Assembly: GCA_030630445.1 (NCBI GenBank)
Contig: DAOVNC010000060.1
Location: forward strand, 1-12,180
Source of the DNA: Kiritimatiellales bacterium
GTDB lineage: Bacteria > Verrucomicrobiota > Kiritimatiellia > Kiritimatiellales > Pontiellaceae
Direction of reading: 5' to 3'
DNA: 12,180 nucleotides
The position numbers and the translations under genes are program-made. Within the stretch, counting starts at the first letter, position 1, and each line of letters begins with the position of its first letter. Below are positions 6,350 to 12,180 of this stretch, in pieces. The notes under the pieces are model-generated. The model saw only the letters and a program-made list of their open reading frames with translations, was not told the origin of the DNA and did not search any database.

Positions 6350-7702
6350 TTAGAATCCGGCCTTTTCTTCTACCCACTTCCCGCAACCGGAAGAAGGGCT
6401 CTTAGCAAGCTCGCGGATGGTGCTGTACGGGAAGAAGCCGGTGTTGTGGCCGTCGGACCAGTCGACGGTGACGGCATAGTTTCCGATGATGCCGACCTTT
6501 TCGGCGTGGATGTCTGTCGGGATGGCTTTGGGATCGAGAAGCGGCGCGCGCGTCATTTCGTCGATGCACAAGGCGCAGGAGCAGGCCGCCCGCAGGTCAA
6601 CGTTTGAAACCTTGGCGGTTTCACCGGTATCGGCCCAAGTGAGCGTGATGGTTTCCGCATCGGATTCGACGGTGGGGCGGCTGGGTTTTTCGAGGGTCTT
6701 CTTGCCGAGTGCGCGGATGACAATGTCGGTGGTTTGGTTGGCGATGTCGCTGCCGGCCAATGCGTCCAATGAGCCGCTCAAGCTTCCCGTGATTGGAATC
6801 TCCGCCAACGTTTCCAATCCAAAGCGTTCTTCGAGCGTCTTGCCGCCCGCCTCGCCAAAAATCATGTGCTTCTTGTCGCAGCCGTCGCAGATGAAGTAGG
6901 CCATGTTTTCAATCACGCCCAGAACGGGTACGTTTACCTTGTCGAACATCATGATGCCTTTGCGCACGTCGGTGAGCGAAAGCTGGTGCGGCGTGGTGAC
7001 GATGACCGAGGCGTCGATCTGCACCGATTGCGAAATCGTTAGTTGGATGTCGCCCGTTCCGGGAGGCATGTCGATGATCAGGTAGTCCAACTCGCCCCAG
7101 GCGACGTTATGCAGGAGTTGTTGCATGTATTGCGCAACCATCGGGCCCCGCAGCACGGCGGGGCCGTCGCCGGCCAGGAAGCCAAAAGACATGAGCTTGA
7201 TCCCTTCTGCTTCGTTCGGAAGAAATTTTTGATCCGGCGTGGAGCGTACACCCGTTTCGTGGAGGTTGAACAGGGTCGGGATCGAGGGGCCGTAGATATC
7301 GGCGTCGAGCAGGCCGACCGCTGACCCGCGTGCGCCGAGCGTACGAGCCAACAGCGCAGCGACGGTGGACTTGCCCACCCCGCCCTTGCATGAACTGACG
7401 GCCAGAATATATTTCACATCCTTGAGACCGCTTTCAGCATCCGTTTTTCGCCCCTCGCGTTTCCGGGCGGTCATCTTCACGAGCACTTTTTCGACGCCCG
7501 GCAGAGCGCCAACAAGATCAAGTGCCTGCTTCTCAAACACCGGACTCAGTGGACACGCGGGTGTCGTCAATTCAATGGTGAACGAAACCGTTGCGCCATC
7601 GATCACCATGTCCTGCACAAATCCCAGCGAAACAATGTCGCGCTGGAAGTCGGGATCGATAATCTTGCCCAACTCATTCAAAACAATTTCTTCAGTAATC
7701 AT
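6350..7702 (-). CDS. mrp: Mrp/NBP35-family Fe-S carrier ATPase with MIP18-like and DUF971 domains (HCF101-like)
   Basis: Encodes 450 residues from the ATG at 7700-7702, preceded by AGGAG at 7707-7711. An ATG 12 nt further upstream overlaps that Shine-Dalgarno and is not used here. There are three domains. The first is MIP18/DUF59-like (about 1-80, with DPDFQRDIVSLGFV and Cys50 in TTPACPLS). The second is the Mrp ATPase (about 95-335), with deviant Walker A CKGGVGKST (105-113), DADIYGPSIP (133-142), DMPPGTGD (211-218) and ENMAYFICDGCDKK (265-278), whose CxxC (C272, C275) is the bridging-cluster site in this family. The third is DUF971 (about 349-435, with CSCALC at 374-379). This layout matches chloroplast HCF101. 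Mrp/ApbC proteins carry [4Fe-4S] clusters to target proteins. It is last in the suf cluster, 100 nt after sufT. Confidence 0.94.
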   Translation of the reverse strand: MITEEIVLNELGKIIDPDFQRDIVSLGFVQDMVIDGATVSFTIELTTPACPLSPVFEKQALDLVGALPGVEKVLVKMTARKREGRKTDAESGLKDVKYILAVSSCKGGVGKSTVAALLARTLGARGSAVGLLDADIYGPSIPTLFNLHETGVRSTPDQKFLPNEAEGIKLMSFGFLAGDGPAVLRGPMVAQYMQQLLHNVAWGELDYLIIDMPPGTGDIQLTISQSVQIDASVIVTTPHQLSLTDVRKGIMMFDKVNVPVLGVIENMAYFICDGCDKKHMIFGEAGGKTLEERFGLETLAEIPITGSLSGSLDALAGSDIANQTTDIVIRALGKKTLEKPSRPTVESDAETITLTWADTGETAKVSNVDLRAACSCALCIDEMTRAPLLDPKAIPTDIHAEKVGIIGNYAVTVDWSDGHNTGFFPYSTIRELAKSPSSGCGKWVEEKAGF

Positions 7703-7724
7703 ATTTCTCCTCATGCGTATTGAT

Positions 7725-7805
7725 TAGGCAGAATAATGAGGTGGCAAAATAATTTTTTCATTCAGCCGGTTGAGAAATCATTCTGCCACAAAATTATTCT
7801 GCCTA
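7725..7805. repeat. GGCAGAATRATT hairpin repeat, copy 2 (double-arm form)
   Basis: An 81-base near-palindrome fills most of the sufT-mrp gap. Outer arms TAGGCAGAATAAT (from 7725) and ATTATTCTGCCTA (ending 7805) enclose inner arms GTGGCAAAATAATTT (from 7741) and AAATCATTCTGCCAC (ending 7789), around a loop of about 15 nt. All four arms are variants of one motif. Between two co-oriented genes it could act as an mRNA-processing, stabilising or attenuating hairpin, or be a passive REP-like element. Confidence 0.75.
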
Positions 7806-8153
7806 TATTAGTCCTAGCGCAAGCAGCGCGGCGGTGGACATGTTTTCGCGCGTCCAGGGCGGATCGAAAACCAGTTCGATATCGGCATCGCTGACACCAT
7901 CGGTCTCCTTGACCGCATTATGGATATTTCCGGGAATCCGTTCGGCCTCGGGGCAATTCGGTGCAGTGAGCGTCATGCGGACATAGACCTTCTTGTCTTC
8001 GTCGATATCGAGGTTGTAGATCAACCCGAGGTCGTAGATGTTAATCGGGATCTCTGGGTCGAAGACCATGCGTAGCGACCGAACCACCTGAAGAAACAGG
8101 TCGGGGTCGGCATCCTTGAGGAGTTTGCGTTCTTTTTTCTTTTTTCCAAACAT
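7803..8153 (-). CDS. sufT: SufT-type MIP18-family Fe-S assembly factor
   Basis: Encodes 116 residues. I place the start at the ATG at 8151-8153 (MFGKKKKERK), because the longer frame to 8276 would translate the CGTATTG repeat as protein (NTQYAIRNTQYV-like). No strong Shine-Dalgarno is visible. Family signatures are DPEIPINIYDLGLIY (32-46), RMTLTAPNCPEA (59-70) with the conserved Cys67, and the C-terminal DPPWTRENMSTAALLALGL (97-115). SufT/YitW-like proteins lie in or near suf operons and take part in Fe-S cluster maturation, probably in later steps rather than on the scaffold. The basic KKKKERK start is unusual but short. Its stop lies inside the right edge of the adjoining hairpin repeat. 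Confidence 0.92.
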   Translation of the reverse strand: MFGKKKKERKLLKDADPDLFLQVVRSLRMVFDPEIPINIYDLGLIYNLDIDEDKKVYVRMTLTAPNCPEAERIPGNIHNAVKETDGVSDADIELVFDPPWTRENMSTAALLALGLI

Positions 8154-8192
8154 GGGTTTGATCCGTGATGAGTGAGGCGTGATTTTCCTTGC

Positions 8193-8285
8193 TACGTATT
8201 GCGTATTGCGTATTGCGTATTGCGTATTGAAGATTATGTACGCTCGGCCTCTGCTCAAGCAATACGTAGTACGCAATACGCAGTA
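8193..8285. repeat. CGTATTG heptamer tandem repeat with inverted partner
   Basis: Five perfect tandem copies of CGTATTG occupy 8195-8229. After a 30-nt spacer, CAATACG (8260-8266), TAGTACG (8267-8273) and CAATACG (8274-8280) form the inverted partner, so RNA from either strand could fold into a long hairpin. It lies between sufU and sufT. A 14-base copy of part of the right arm occurs at 282-295, and a single GCGTATTG lies at 7714-7721 by the mrp start. It is too short and spacer-poor for CRISPR. Confidence 0.7.
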
Positions 8286-8291
8286 AAAAAA

Positions 8292-8741
8292 CTATTCTGT
8301 TGAGATATCGCCCTGAACCTTTTTCAACGCGGCATCAAAGGTGTGCCAAGCGAGCGTGGCGCACTTGACGCGGACGGGGAATTCCTTCACGCCGGTCAGC
8401 ACCTTGAGCTTTCCGAGCGGCACATCGTTCGGATGCGGCTCGTCGTCGGTCAGCGCATGGTGAAAGCTTTCAAATAGCGCAAGGGCTTCCGCTTCCGTCT
8501 TGCCCTTCAGCTCGATGGTCATCATCGAGGCGGACGAGGTGCAAATTGCGCAACCGTGGCCATCGAATGAAACATCTTCGACCACGCCATCCTTGAGGTT
8601 CAGATAGACATCGATCTGGTCGCCGCACAGGGGATTGGCACCGTGGGCAAAGCCATCGGGATTTTCCATCGCCCGGAAGTTTCTGGGGTTCTTGTTGTGG
8701 TCAAGAATCACCTCTTGATAGAGCTCGCGCAAATTGTCCAT
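8292..8741 (-). CDS. sufU: SufU-type sulfur-transfer / scaffold-like protein
   Basis: Encodes 149 residues, normal for SufU. Conserved ligands are Cys39 and Asp41 in NPLCGD, Cys64 in DGHGCAIC, and Cys127 in RVKCATLAW. The insertion of about 20 residues before the third cysteine (around 96-121) separates SufU from IscU. SufU binds zinc at these residues and accepts persulfide sulfur from SufS. An additional Cys67 follows Cys64 (GCAIC, where Bacillus SufU has GCxIS). The ATG overlaps the sufS TAA by one base (TAATG), so the two partners are translationally coupled. No sufE gene is visible in the window, consistent with SufU serving as the SufS partner. Confidence 0.94.
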   Translation of the reverse strand: MDNLRELYQEVILDHNKNPRNFRAMENPDGFAHGANPLCGDQIDVYLNLKDGVVEDVSFDGHGCAICTSSASMMTIELKGKTEAEALALFESFHHALTDDEPHPNDVPLGKLKVLTGVKEFPVRVKCATLAWHTFDAALKKVQGDISTE

Positions 8742-9973
8742 TATGAAAACATTCCTATGGTTTTGTGGATGGCTTCCACCAGCACGTCGATTTCTTGCAA
8801 GGTATTGTACATCCCGAAGGAAGCGCGCGCGGTGGCCGGAATCTTGTAGCGCTCCATGACGGGTTGCGCGCAGTGATGGCCGGTGCGAATCGCCACGCCC
8901 TCGGCATCGAGCATCGTTCCTATGTCGTGCGGATGCACCTGGTCGAGCACGAACGAGATCAGCCCCGCCTTGTGGTCGGCTTCGCCAATTATCCGAAGCC
9001 CGTCGATCTGCTTGAGTTCGGACGTGGCATATTCCAACAAGCCGTACTCGTGCGCGGCGATGGCACCAAGTCCGGTTTTCTGCACATATTCAATGGCCGC
9101 ACCAAGGCCAACCACGCCGGCAATGTTGGGTGTTCCCGCCTCGAACTTGTAGGGCAGCGTGTTGTAGGTCGTGCCATCGAAGCTGACGGAAAGGATCATG
9201 TCGCCGCCGCCTTGGTATGGCGGCATGGCATTAAGCAACTTTTCCTTGCCATAAAGCACGCCGATTCCAGTCGGGCCATAGAGCTTATGCCCGGAAAAGG
9301 CATAGAAATCGCAATCCAAAGCCTGGACATCGACGGGGATGTGCGGCACGGCCTGCGCACCGTCGACCAGCACCGGAACGCCGAGGGCATGTGCGGCTTC
9401 GATGATCTCCGCGACCGGATTGACCGTGCCGAGCGCGTTGGATACCTGCGTCACCGACACCAACGCGGTGCGCTCGTTCAGCAGTTCGGCGAAACGATCC
9501 ATCTCCAGTTCGCCCCGATCGGAAATCGGCACCACCTTGAGTTCCGCGCCGGTCTGTTCGCAGACGATTTGCCACGGAACAATATTGGAGTGGTGCTCCA
9601 TGTGGGTGATCAAAATCTCGTCGCCCTTTTGCAGGCGCGGGCGCGCATAGCTTTGCGCTACGAGGTTGATCGACTCCGTCGTTCCGCTCGTAAACACCAC
9701 TTCGTGCATGCAGTCGGCATTGATGAACCCGCGCACGGCGGAACGGCCGTTTTCGTAGGCCTTGGTGGCGTCTTGGCTCAACTGGTGCACCCCGCGATGA
9801 ATATTGGAGTAGCCCGATTCGTAGAGTTCCTTAACGGCATTGATGACCTGCGCCGGATGCTGGCTCGACGCCGCGTTATCGAGATAGACGAGTGGCTTGC
9901 CGTGGATCTTTTCCCCAAGAATAGGAAAATCATTGCGGATCGAGGCGACATCATATTGATCGGTATTGCTCAT
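8741..9973 (-). CDS. sufS: SufS-type cysteine desulfurase (PLP-dependent)
   Basis: Encodes 410 residues from the ATG at 9971-9973, which overlaps the sufD TGA as ATGA. A longer frame adds seven residues but would lie deeper in sufD. Class V aminotransferase signatures are complete: LDNAASSQHP (31-40), TSGTTESIN (95-103), HMEHHSN with His127 (124-130), VDGAQ with Asp204 (203-207), SGHKLYGP with the PLP-binding Lys230 (227-234), and RTGHHCAQP with the catalytic Cys368 (363-371). The short RTGHHCAQP loop is that of group II (SufS/CsdA) rather than IscS/NifS enzymes. It removes sulfur from L-cysteine to give alanine plus an enzyme persulfide, here most likely passed to SufU, encoded immediately downstream. 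Confidence 0.97.
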   Translation of the reverse strand: MSNTDQYDVASIRNDFPILGEKIHGKPLVYLDNAASSQHPAQVINAVKELYESGYSNIHRGVHQLSQDATKAYENGRSAVRGFINADCMHEVVFTSGTTESINLVAQSYARPRLQKGDEILITHMEHHSNIVPWQIVCEQTGAELKVVPISDRGELEMDRFAELLNERTALVSVTQVSNALGTVNPVAEIIEAAHALGVPVLVDGAQAVPHIPVDVQALDCDFYAFSGHKLYGPTGIGVLYGKEKLLNAMPPYQGGGDMILSVSFDGTTYNTLPYKFEAGTPNIAGVVGLGAAIEYVQKTGLGAIAAHEYGLLEYATSELKQIDGLRIIGEADHKAGLISFVLDQVHPHDIGTMLDAEGVAIRTGHHCAQPVMERYKIPATARASFGMYNTLQEIDVLVEAIHKTIGMFS

Positions 9974-11160
9974 GTAGAAACCTTTTCGAGCCACTCGTGG
10001 ACGAGCTCTTCAATATGGGCATTGGCCGGCTTGCACTTGACTTCGTCGAGGACTTCGTTGGCAAAGGCAAAGGTCAGCATGGCGTGGCCCTGCTTCGGAT
10101 CAATGCCGCGCGTTTGCAAATAGTAGAGGGCGGCTTCGTCGAGTTCGCCAACGGTCGCTCCGTGCGTGCACTTTACGTCGTCGGCATAGATTTCGAGCTG
10201 AGGCAGCGTGTTTACTTTTGCGCCGCGGCTCAACAGCAGGTTTTTGTTGTTCTGCACCGCATCGGTCTGCTGCGCATCCTGCTGCACGAGGATGCGCCCG
10301 CAAAAAACCGCGCGCGCCTTTTCATCGAGAATGCCTTTGTATAGCTCGTGGCTCTTGCAGTTCGGCACGGCGTGATCCATGAAGAGGTGCGTGTCGAAAA
10401 GCTGTTTCCCGTTGAGCAGATAAAGCCCGTTGCAAACCGCCTCGCTCCCCTCTCCCGTCAGCTTGCCGCGGATATCGTTGCGCCCCAGCGCGGAACCGAG
10501 CGTGACCGCATGGTTGCTGAAGACCGTGTTTGCGCCAAGCTGCGCCTCCACGGTTTGGAAGTGGAAGGCCACCGCGCTTTCGCGCTGGATCTTGTAGTGG
10601 TCGACCTCGGCGCGATCCGCCGCAAAAACTTCCGTGACGGCATTGGTCCAATAGGTCGTATCGGACCTGCCCATGTATTCCTCGACCACCGTCACCTTGG
10701 AACCGGAGCCGGCGGAAATGAAATTCCGCAAATGGAAGGCCGCGCCATCCGCATCGGCCAGATAGACCAAATGGATCGGGATTTCAAGCTCGACTCCGTC
10801 GGCAATTTCGATGAACGCCCCATCGGAAAAATAGGCCGTATTGGCGGAAACAAACGCACTCTGCGCATCGGCCAGGGTTCCAAGCCTTGGATCAACATGA
10901 TCCATGATCGACCCGATGCATACACCGTCCGGCAAGTCGGCAAAGCTGGATTTCTCGCGCGAAAGCTTTCCGTTCTCGAAAACCACCACGATTTTTCCCA
11001 AGGGCTTGAAATCGATATGGGCAGGCTGCCAGTCAGAGGAAAATTCCACCTGCGCAACCGGCGACACATCGATAAAGCGCCACAGTTCCTCCTTGGTGGT
11101 CGGGAAGCCGTTCGCCGCAAAGTGGTCGGCGGCCTTTTTTCTCAATTCATTTAAATTCAT
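9970..11160 (-). CDS. sufD: SufD, Fe-S cluster scaffold complex subunit
   Basis: Encodes 396 residues; family members are usually about 400-450, so it is slightly short at the N-terminus. The N-terminal region has the usual FPTTKEELWRFIDVSP motif (about 19-34). The C-terminal half is the beta-helix SUF_FBD domain, with DHAVPNCKSHELYKGIL (262-278), VFCGRILVQQDAQQTDA (285-301), NLLLSRGAKVNTLPQLEIYA (307-326), DDVKCTHGATVGELDEAALY (327-346), and MLTFAFANEVLDEV (361-374). Cys331 and His333 of KCTHGA fall in the SufB-SufD interface region implicated in cluster assembly. The protein acts in the cytoplasm as SufBC2D. The ATG (1158-1160 of the 10,001+ block, i.e. 11158-11160) has only a weak GGGA upstream. 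Confidence 0.94.
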   Translation of the reverse strand: MNLNELRKKAADHFAANGFPTTKEELWRFIDVSPVAQVEFSSDWQPAHIDFKPLGKIVVVFENGKLSREKSSFADLPDGVCIGSIMDHVDPRLGTLADAQSAFVSANTAYFSDGAFIEIADGVELEIPIHLVYLADADGAAFHLRNFISAGSGSKVTVVEEYMGRSDTTYWTNAVTEVFAADRAEVDHYKIQRESAVAFHFQTVEAQLGANTVFSNHAVTLGSALGRNDIRGKLTGEGSEAVCNGLYLLNGKQLFDTHLFMDHAVPNCKSHELYKGILDEKARAVFCGRILVQQDAQQTDAVQNNKNLLLSRGAKVNTLPQLEIYADDVKCTHGATVGELDEAALYYLQTRGIDPKQGHAMLTFAFANEVLDEVKCKPANAHIEELVHEWLEKVST

Positions 11161-11231
11161 GCTTAATATCCCAAGCGTCTTCGTGCTTCCTGTGCCTTTT
11201 CGTGGCTATTAAAACCAATCGTTCATCTGCA

Positions 11232-11250
11232 ACGAAGCTGGAAGCTTCGT
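11232..11250. repeat. Perfect 8-bp hairpin ACGAAGCT-GGA-AGCTTCGT in the sufC-sufD gap
   Basis: The arms 11232-11239 and 11243-11250 are perfectly complementary around the 3-nt loop GGA. The hairpin lies just after the sufC stop (11257) in the direction of transcription. No T-tract follows, so it is more likely a transcript-stabilising or REP-like hairpin than a terminator. Next to it, 11175-11216 reads on the minus strand as loose GCACGAA / CACGAAAAGGC units, another low-complexity intergenic repeat that resembles the sequence after the Fic breakpoint near 3610-3640. Confidence 0.55.
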
Positions 11251-11256
11251 CTACAT

Positions 11257-12015
11257 TTACGCTCCCTCTTCGCCAACCCACGAGGCATAGCCTTCGTTTT
11301 CAAGTTCGAGCGCCAGCTCCTTGCCACCGGATTTCACGATTTGGCCATGCACAAGCACATGGACAAAATCCGGGACGATATAGTCGAGCAGGCGCTGGTA
11401 GTGCGTGATGACCAGAAAACCGCGATCCGGGCTGCGGAGTGCGTTCACCCCATCGGAAACGATGCGCAACGCATCGATATCGAGGCCCGAGTCGGTCTCG
11501 TCGAGAATGCCGAGTTTCGGCTCCAGCATCGCCATTTGGAAAATTTCGTTGCGCTTTTTTTCACCCCCCGAAAAGCCGGAGTTGACCGCGCGTTCCAGCA
11601 GGTCGTCGCGGATATTCATGACTTGCTTTTTATTCTCGATGAGATCAAGGAAGTCCATTGCGTCGAGCTGCTCTTCACCCCGGTATTTGCGCACGGCATT
11701 CACTGCGGCCTTCAGGAAATACATGTTGCTGATGCCGGGGATTTCGACGGGATATTGAAAGGCCAGAAACAGGCCTGCACGGGCGCGTTCATGTGCAGCC
11801 AAGTCGCCGAGGTTCTTTCCGTCAAAGAGGATTTCGCCTTGCGTTTTTTCATAGGTTTCGTTGCCGGCCAGCACGTTCGAGAGCGTGCTTTTCCCCGAAC
11901 CGTTCGGCCCCATGATCGCATGGACCTCGCCGGGGTTGATCGTCAAGTTGATCCCTTTCAGGATTTTATTTCCCGCCACACTCGTGTGCAGGTTTTTAAT
12001 CTCAAGTAGTGCCAT
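11257..12015 (-). CDS. sufC: SufC, ABC-type ATPase of the SufBCD complex
   Basis: Encodes 252 residues from the ATG at 12013-12015, chosen because GGAG lies just upstream inside a four-codon longer frame. The motifs are complete: Walker A GPNGSGKST (36-44), Q-loop Gln87 in FLAFQYPVEIPG, signature SGFSGGEKKR (146-155), Walker B LGILDETDSGLD (168-179) with the catalytic Glu173, and the switch His205 in VITHYQRLL. LDETDSGLD and FSGGEKKRNEI are specific to SufC among ABC ATPases. SufC is soluble and hydrolyses ATP to reshape SufB-SufD during cluster assembly. It lies between sufB and sufD, with repeat-bearing gaps on both sides. Confidence 0.97.
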   Translation of the reverse strand: MALLEIKNLHTSVAGNKILKGINLTINPGEVHAIMGPNGSGKSTLSNVLAGNETYEKTQGEILFDGKNLGDLAAHERARAGLFLAFQYPVEIPGISNMYFLKAAVNAVRKYRGEEQLDAMDFLDLIENKKQVMNIRDDLLERAVNSGFSGGEKKRNEIFQMAMLEPKLGILDETDSGLDIDALRIVSDGVNALRSPDRGFLVITHYQRLLDYIVPDFVHVLVHGQIVKSGGKELALELENEGYASWVGEEGA

Positions 12016-12036
12016 TGTATTCTCCATCTGTTATTC

Positions 12037-12114
12037 GACAAAATAATTATGGACAAAATGATTCAGCTCAACTGCACTGGTTCGGATAATTATTTTGTCC
12101 GAAATCATTTTGTC
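12037..12114. repeat. GACAAAATRATT hairpin repeat, copy 3 (double-arm form)
   Basis: Fills the sufB-sufC gap. Tandem left arms GACAAAATAATTAT (12037-12050) and GGACAAAATGATT (12051-12063) face tandem right arms ATAATTATTTTGTCC (12086-12100) and AAATCATTTTGTC (12102-12114), around a loop of about 22 nt. The layout matches the 7725-7805 element, with GACAAAAT replacing GGCAGAAT. It separates two genes whose products are needed in one complex, so folding in the mRNA could affect their ratio. Confidence 0.75.
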
Positions 12115-12122
12115 AAAACCTC

Positions 12123-12180
12123 TTAACCAACCGAACCTTCCAAACTAATGCCAAGCAGCTTCTGCGCTTCGACGGCGAAC
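12123..12180 (-). CDS. sufB: SufB, C-terminal end (partial)
   Basis: Only the last 18 codons and the TAA (12123-12125) are in the window; they read FAVEAQKLLGISLEGSVG. A C-terminus ending in LEGSVG (usually LEMEGSVG) is the hallmark of SufB, and the position directly upstream of sufC is the normal suf order. SufB is the SufD paralogue on which the nascent Fe-S cluster is built. The remainder lies beyond the right edge. Confidence 0.9.
   Translation of the reverse strand, partial: FAVEAQKLLGISLEGSVG

Noticed and set aside
8154..8276. N-terminal extension of SufT to 157 residues
   Set aside because: The extra residues are a translation of the CGTATTG repeat, and the family begins near MFGKKKK.
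8193..8285. Possible CRISPR array
   Set aside because: The repeat unit is 7 bases with no unique spacers between tandem copies, and no cas genes are present.
9974..9994. Seven-residue N-terminal extension of SufS
   Set aside because: The ATGA overlap with sufD and the family N-terminus favour the inner ATG.
8765..10123. 452-codon open frame on the plus strand
   Set aside because: It lies antisense to sufS, whose motifs are complete; long antisense frames are common opposite GC-rich codons, and the translation shows no recognisable family.
10348..12009. Long plus-strand frames opposite sufD and sufC (268 and 222 codons)
   Set aside because: Both are shadows of clearly functional minus-strand genes and show no motif or Shine-Dalgarno.
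12016..12122. sufB-sufC gap as a riboswitch or Fe-responsive leader
   Set aside because: The structure is explained by a repeat family also found at 7725-7805 and 3515-3565, and no known aptamer pattern was recognised.

Overview
The window looks like chromosomal DNA of a Gram-negative (diderm) bacterium. It carries two conserved housekeeping clusters, both on the minus strand, separated by a roughly 3.3 kb accessory stretch (about 3025-6349). The Mla lipid-transport genes imply an outer membrane. A fused STAS-MlaE permease, an HCF101-like Mrp-DUF971 protein and gaps full of short hairpin repeats would fit a PVC-type bacterium such as Kiritimatiellota or Lentisphaerota. That placement is a weak inference and no marker gene confirms it.

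Region 1 (1-3024, minus strand; transcription runs from high to low coordinates): a rhomboid-like membrane protein with a C-terminal zinc ribbon, then mlaE with an N-terminal STAS domain, mlaF, and the 5' part of mlaD, which runs off the left edge. The first two genes overlap by ATGA and mlaF starts directly after the mlaE stop, so this is one operon. Its products would form an inner-membrane ABC complex moving phospholipid between the inner and outer membranes.

Region 2 (3025-6349): a graveyard of accessory genes followed by one intact plus-strand gene. In order it holds two operator-like AT-rich dyads, the C-terminal end of a RhuM-family gene, a cluster of small palindromes, a hairpin repeat, the intact 5' end of a Fic-family gene, a short GGGTCA-type tandem repeat, and the first 32 codons plus one end of an IS3-family orfA. 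The intact gene (4167-6299) encodes a 710-residue KAP-type P-loop NTPase. It is visibly more AT-rich than its neighbours and is the best candidate here for a poorly described, possibly anti-phage, function.

Region 3 (6350-12180, minus strand): a SUF iron-sulfur cluster operon in the order sufB (3' end only), sufC, sufD, sufS, sufU, sufT, mrp. SufS takes sulfur from cysteine and SufU receives it. SufBCD is the scaffold on which clusters are built. SufT and the Mrp/HCF101-like carrier are expected to help deliver clusters to target proteins. sufD-sufS and sufS-sufU overlap. Each of the wider gaps (B-C, C-D, U-T, T-mrp) contains short inverted or tandem repeats, some of which recur elsewhere in the window. 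No rRNA, tRNA, CRISPR array or riboswitch was recognised.
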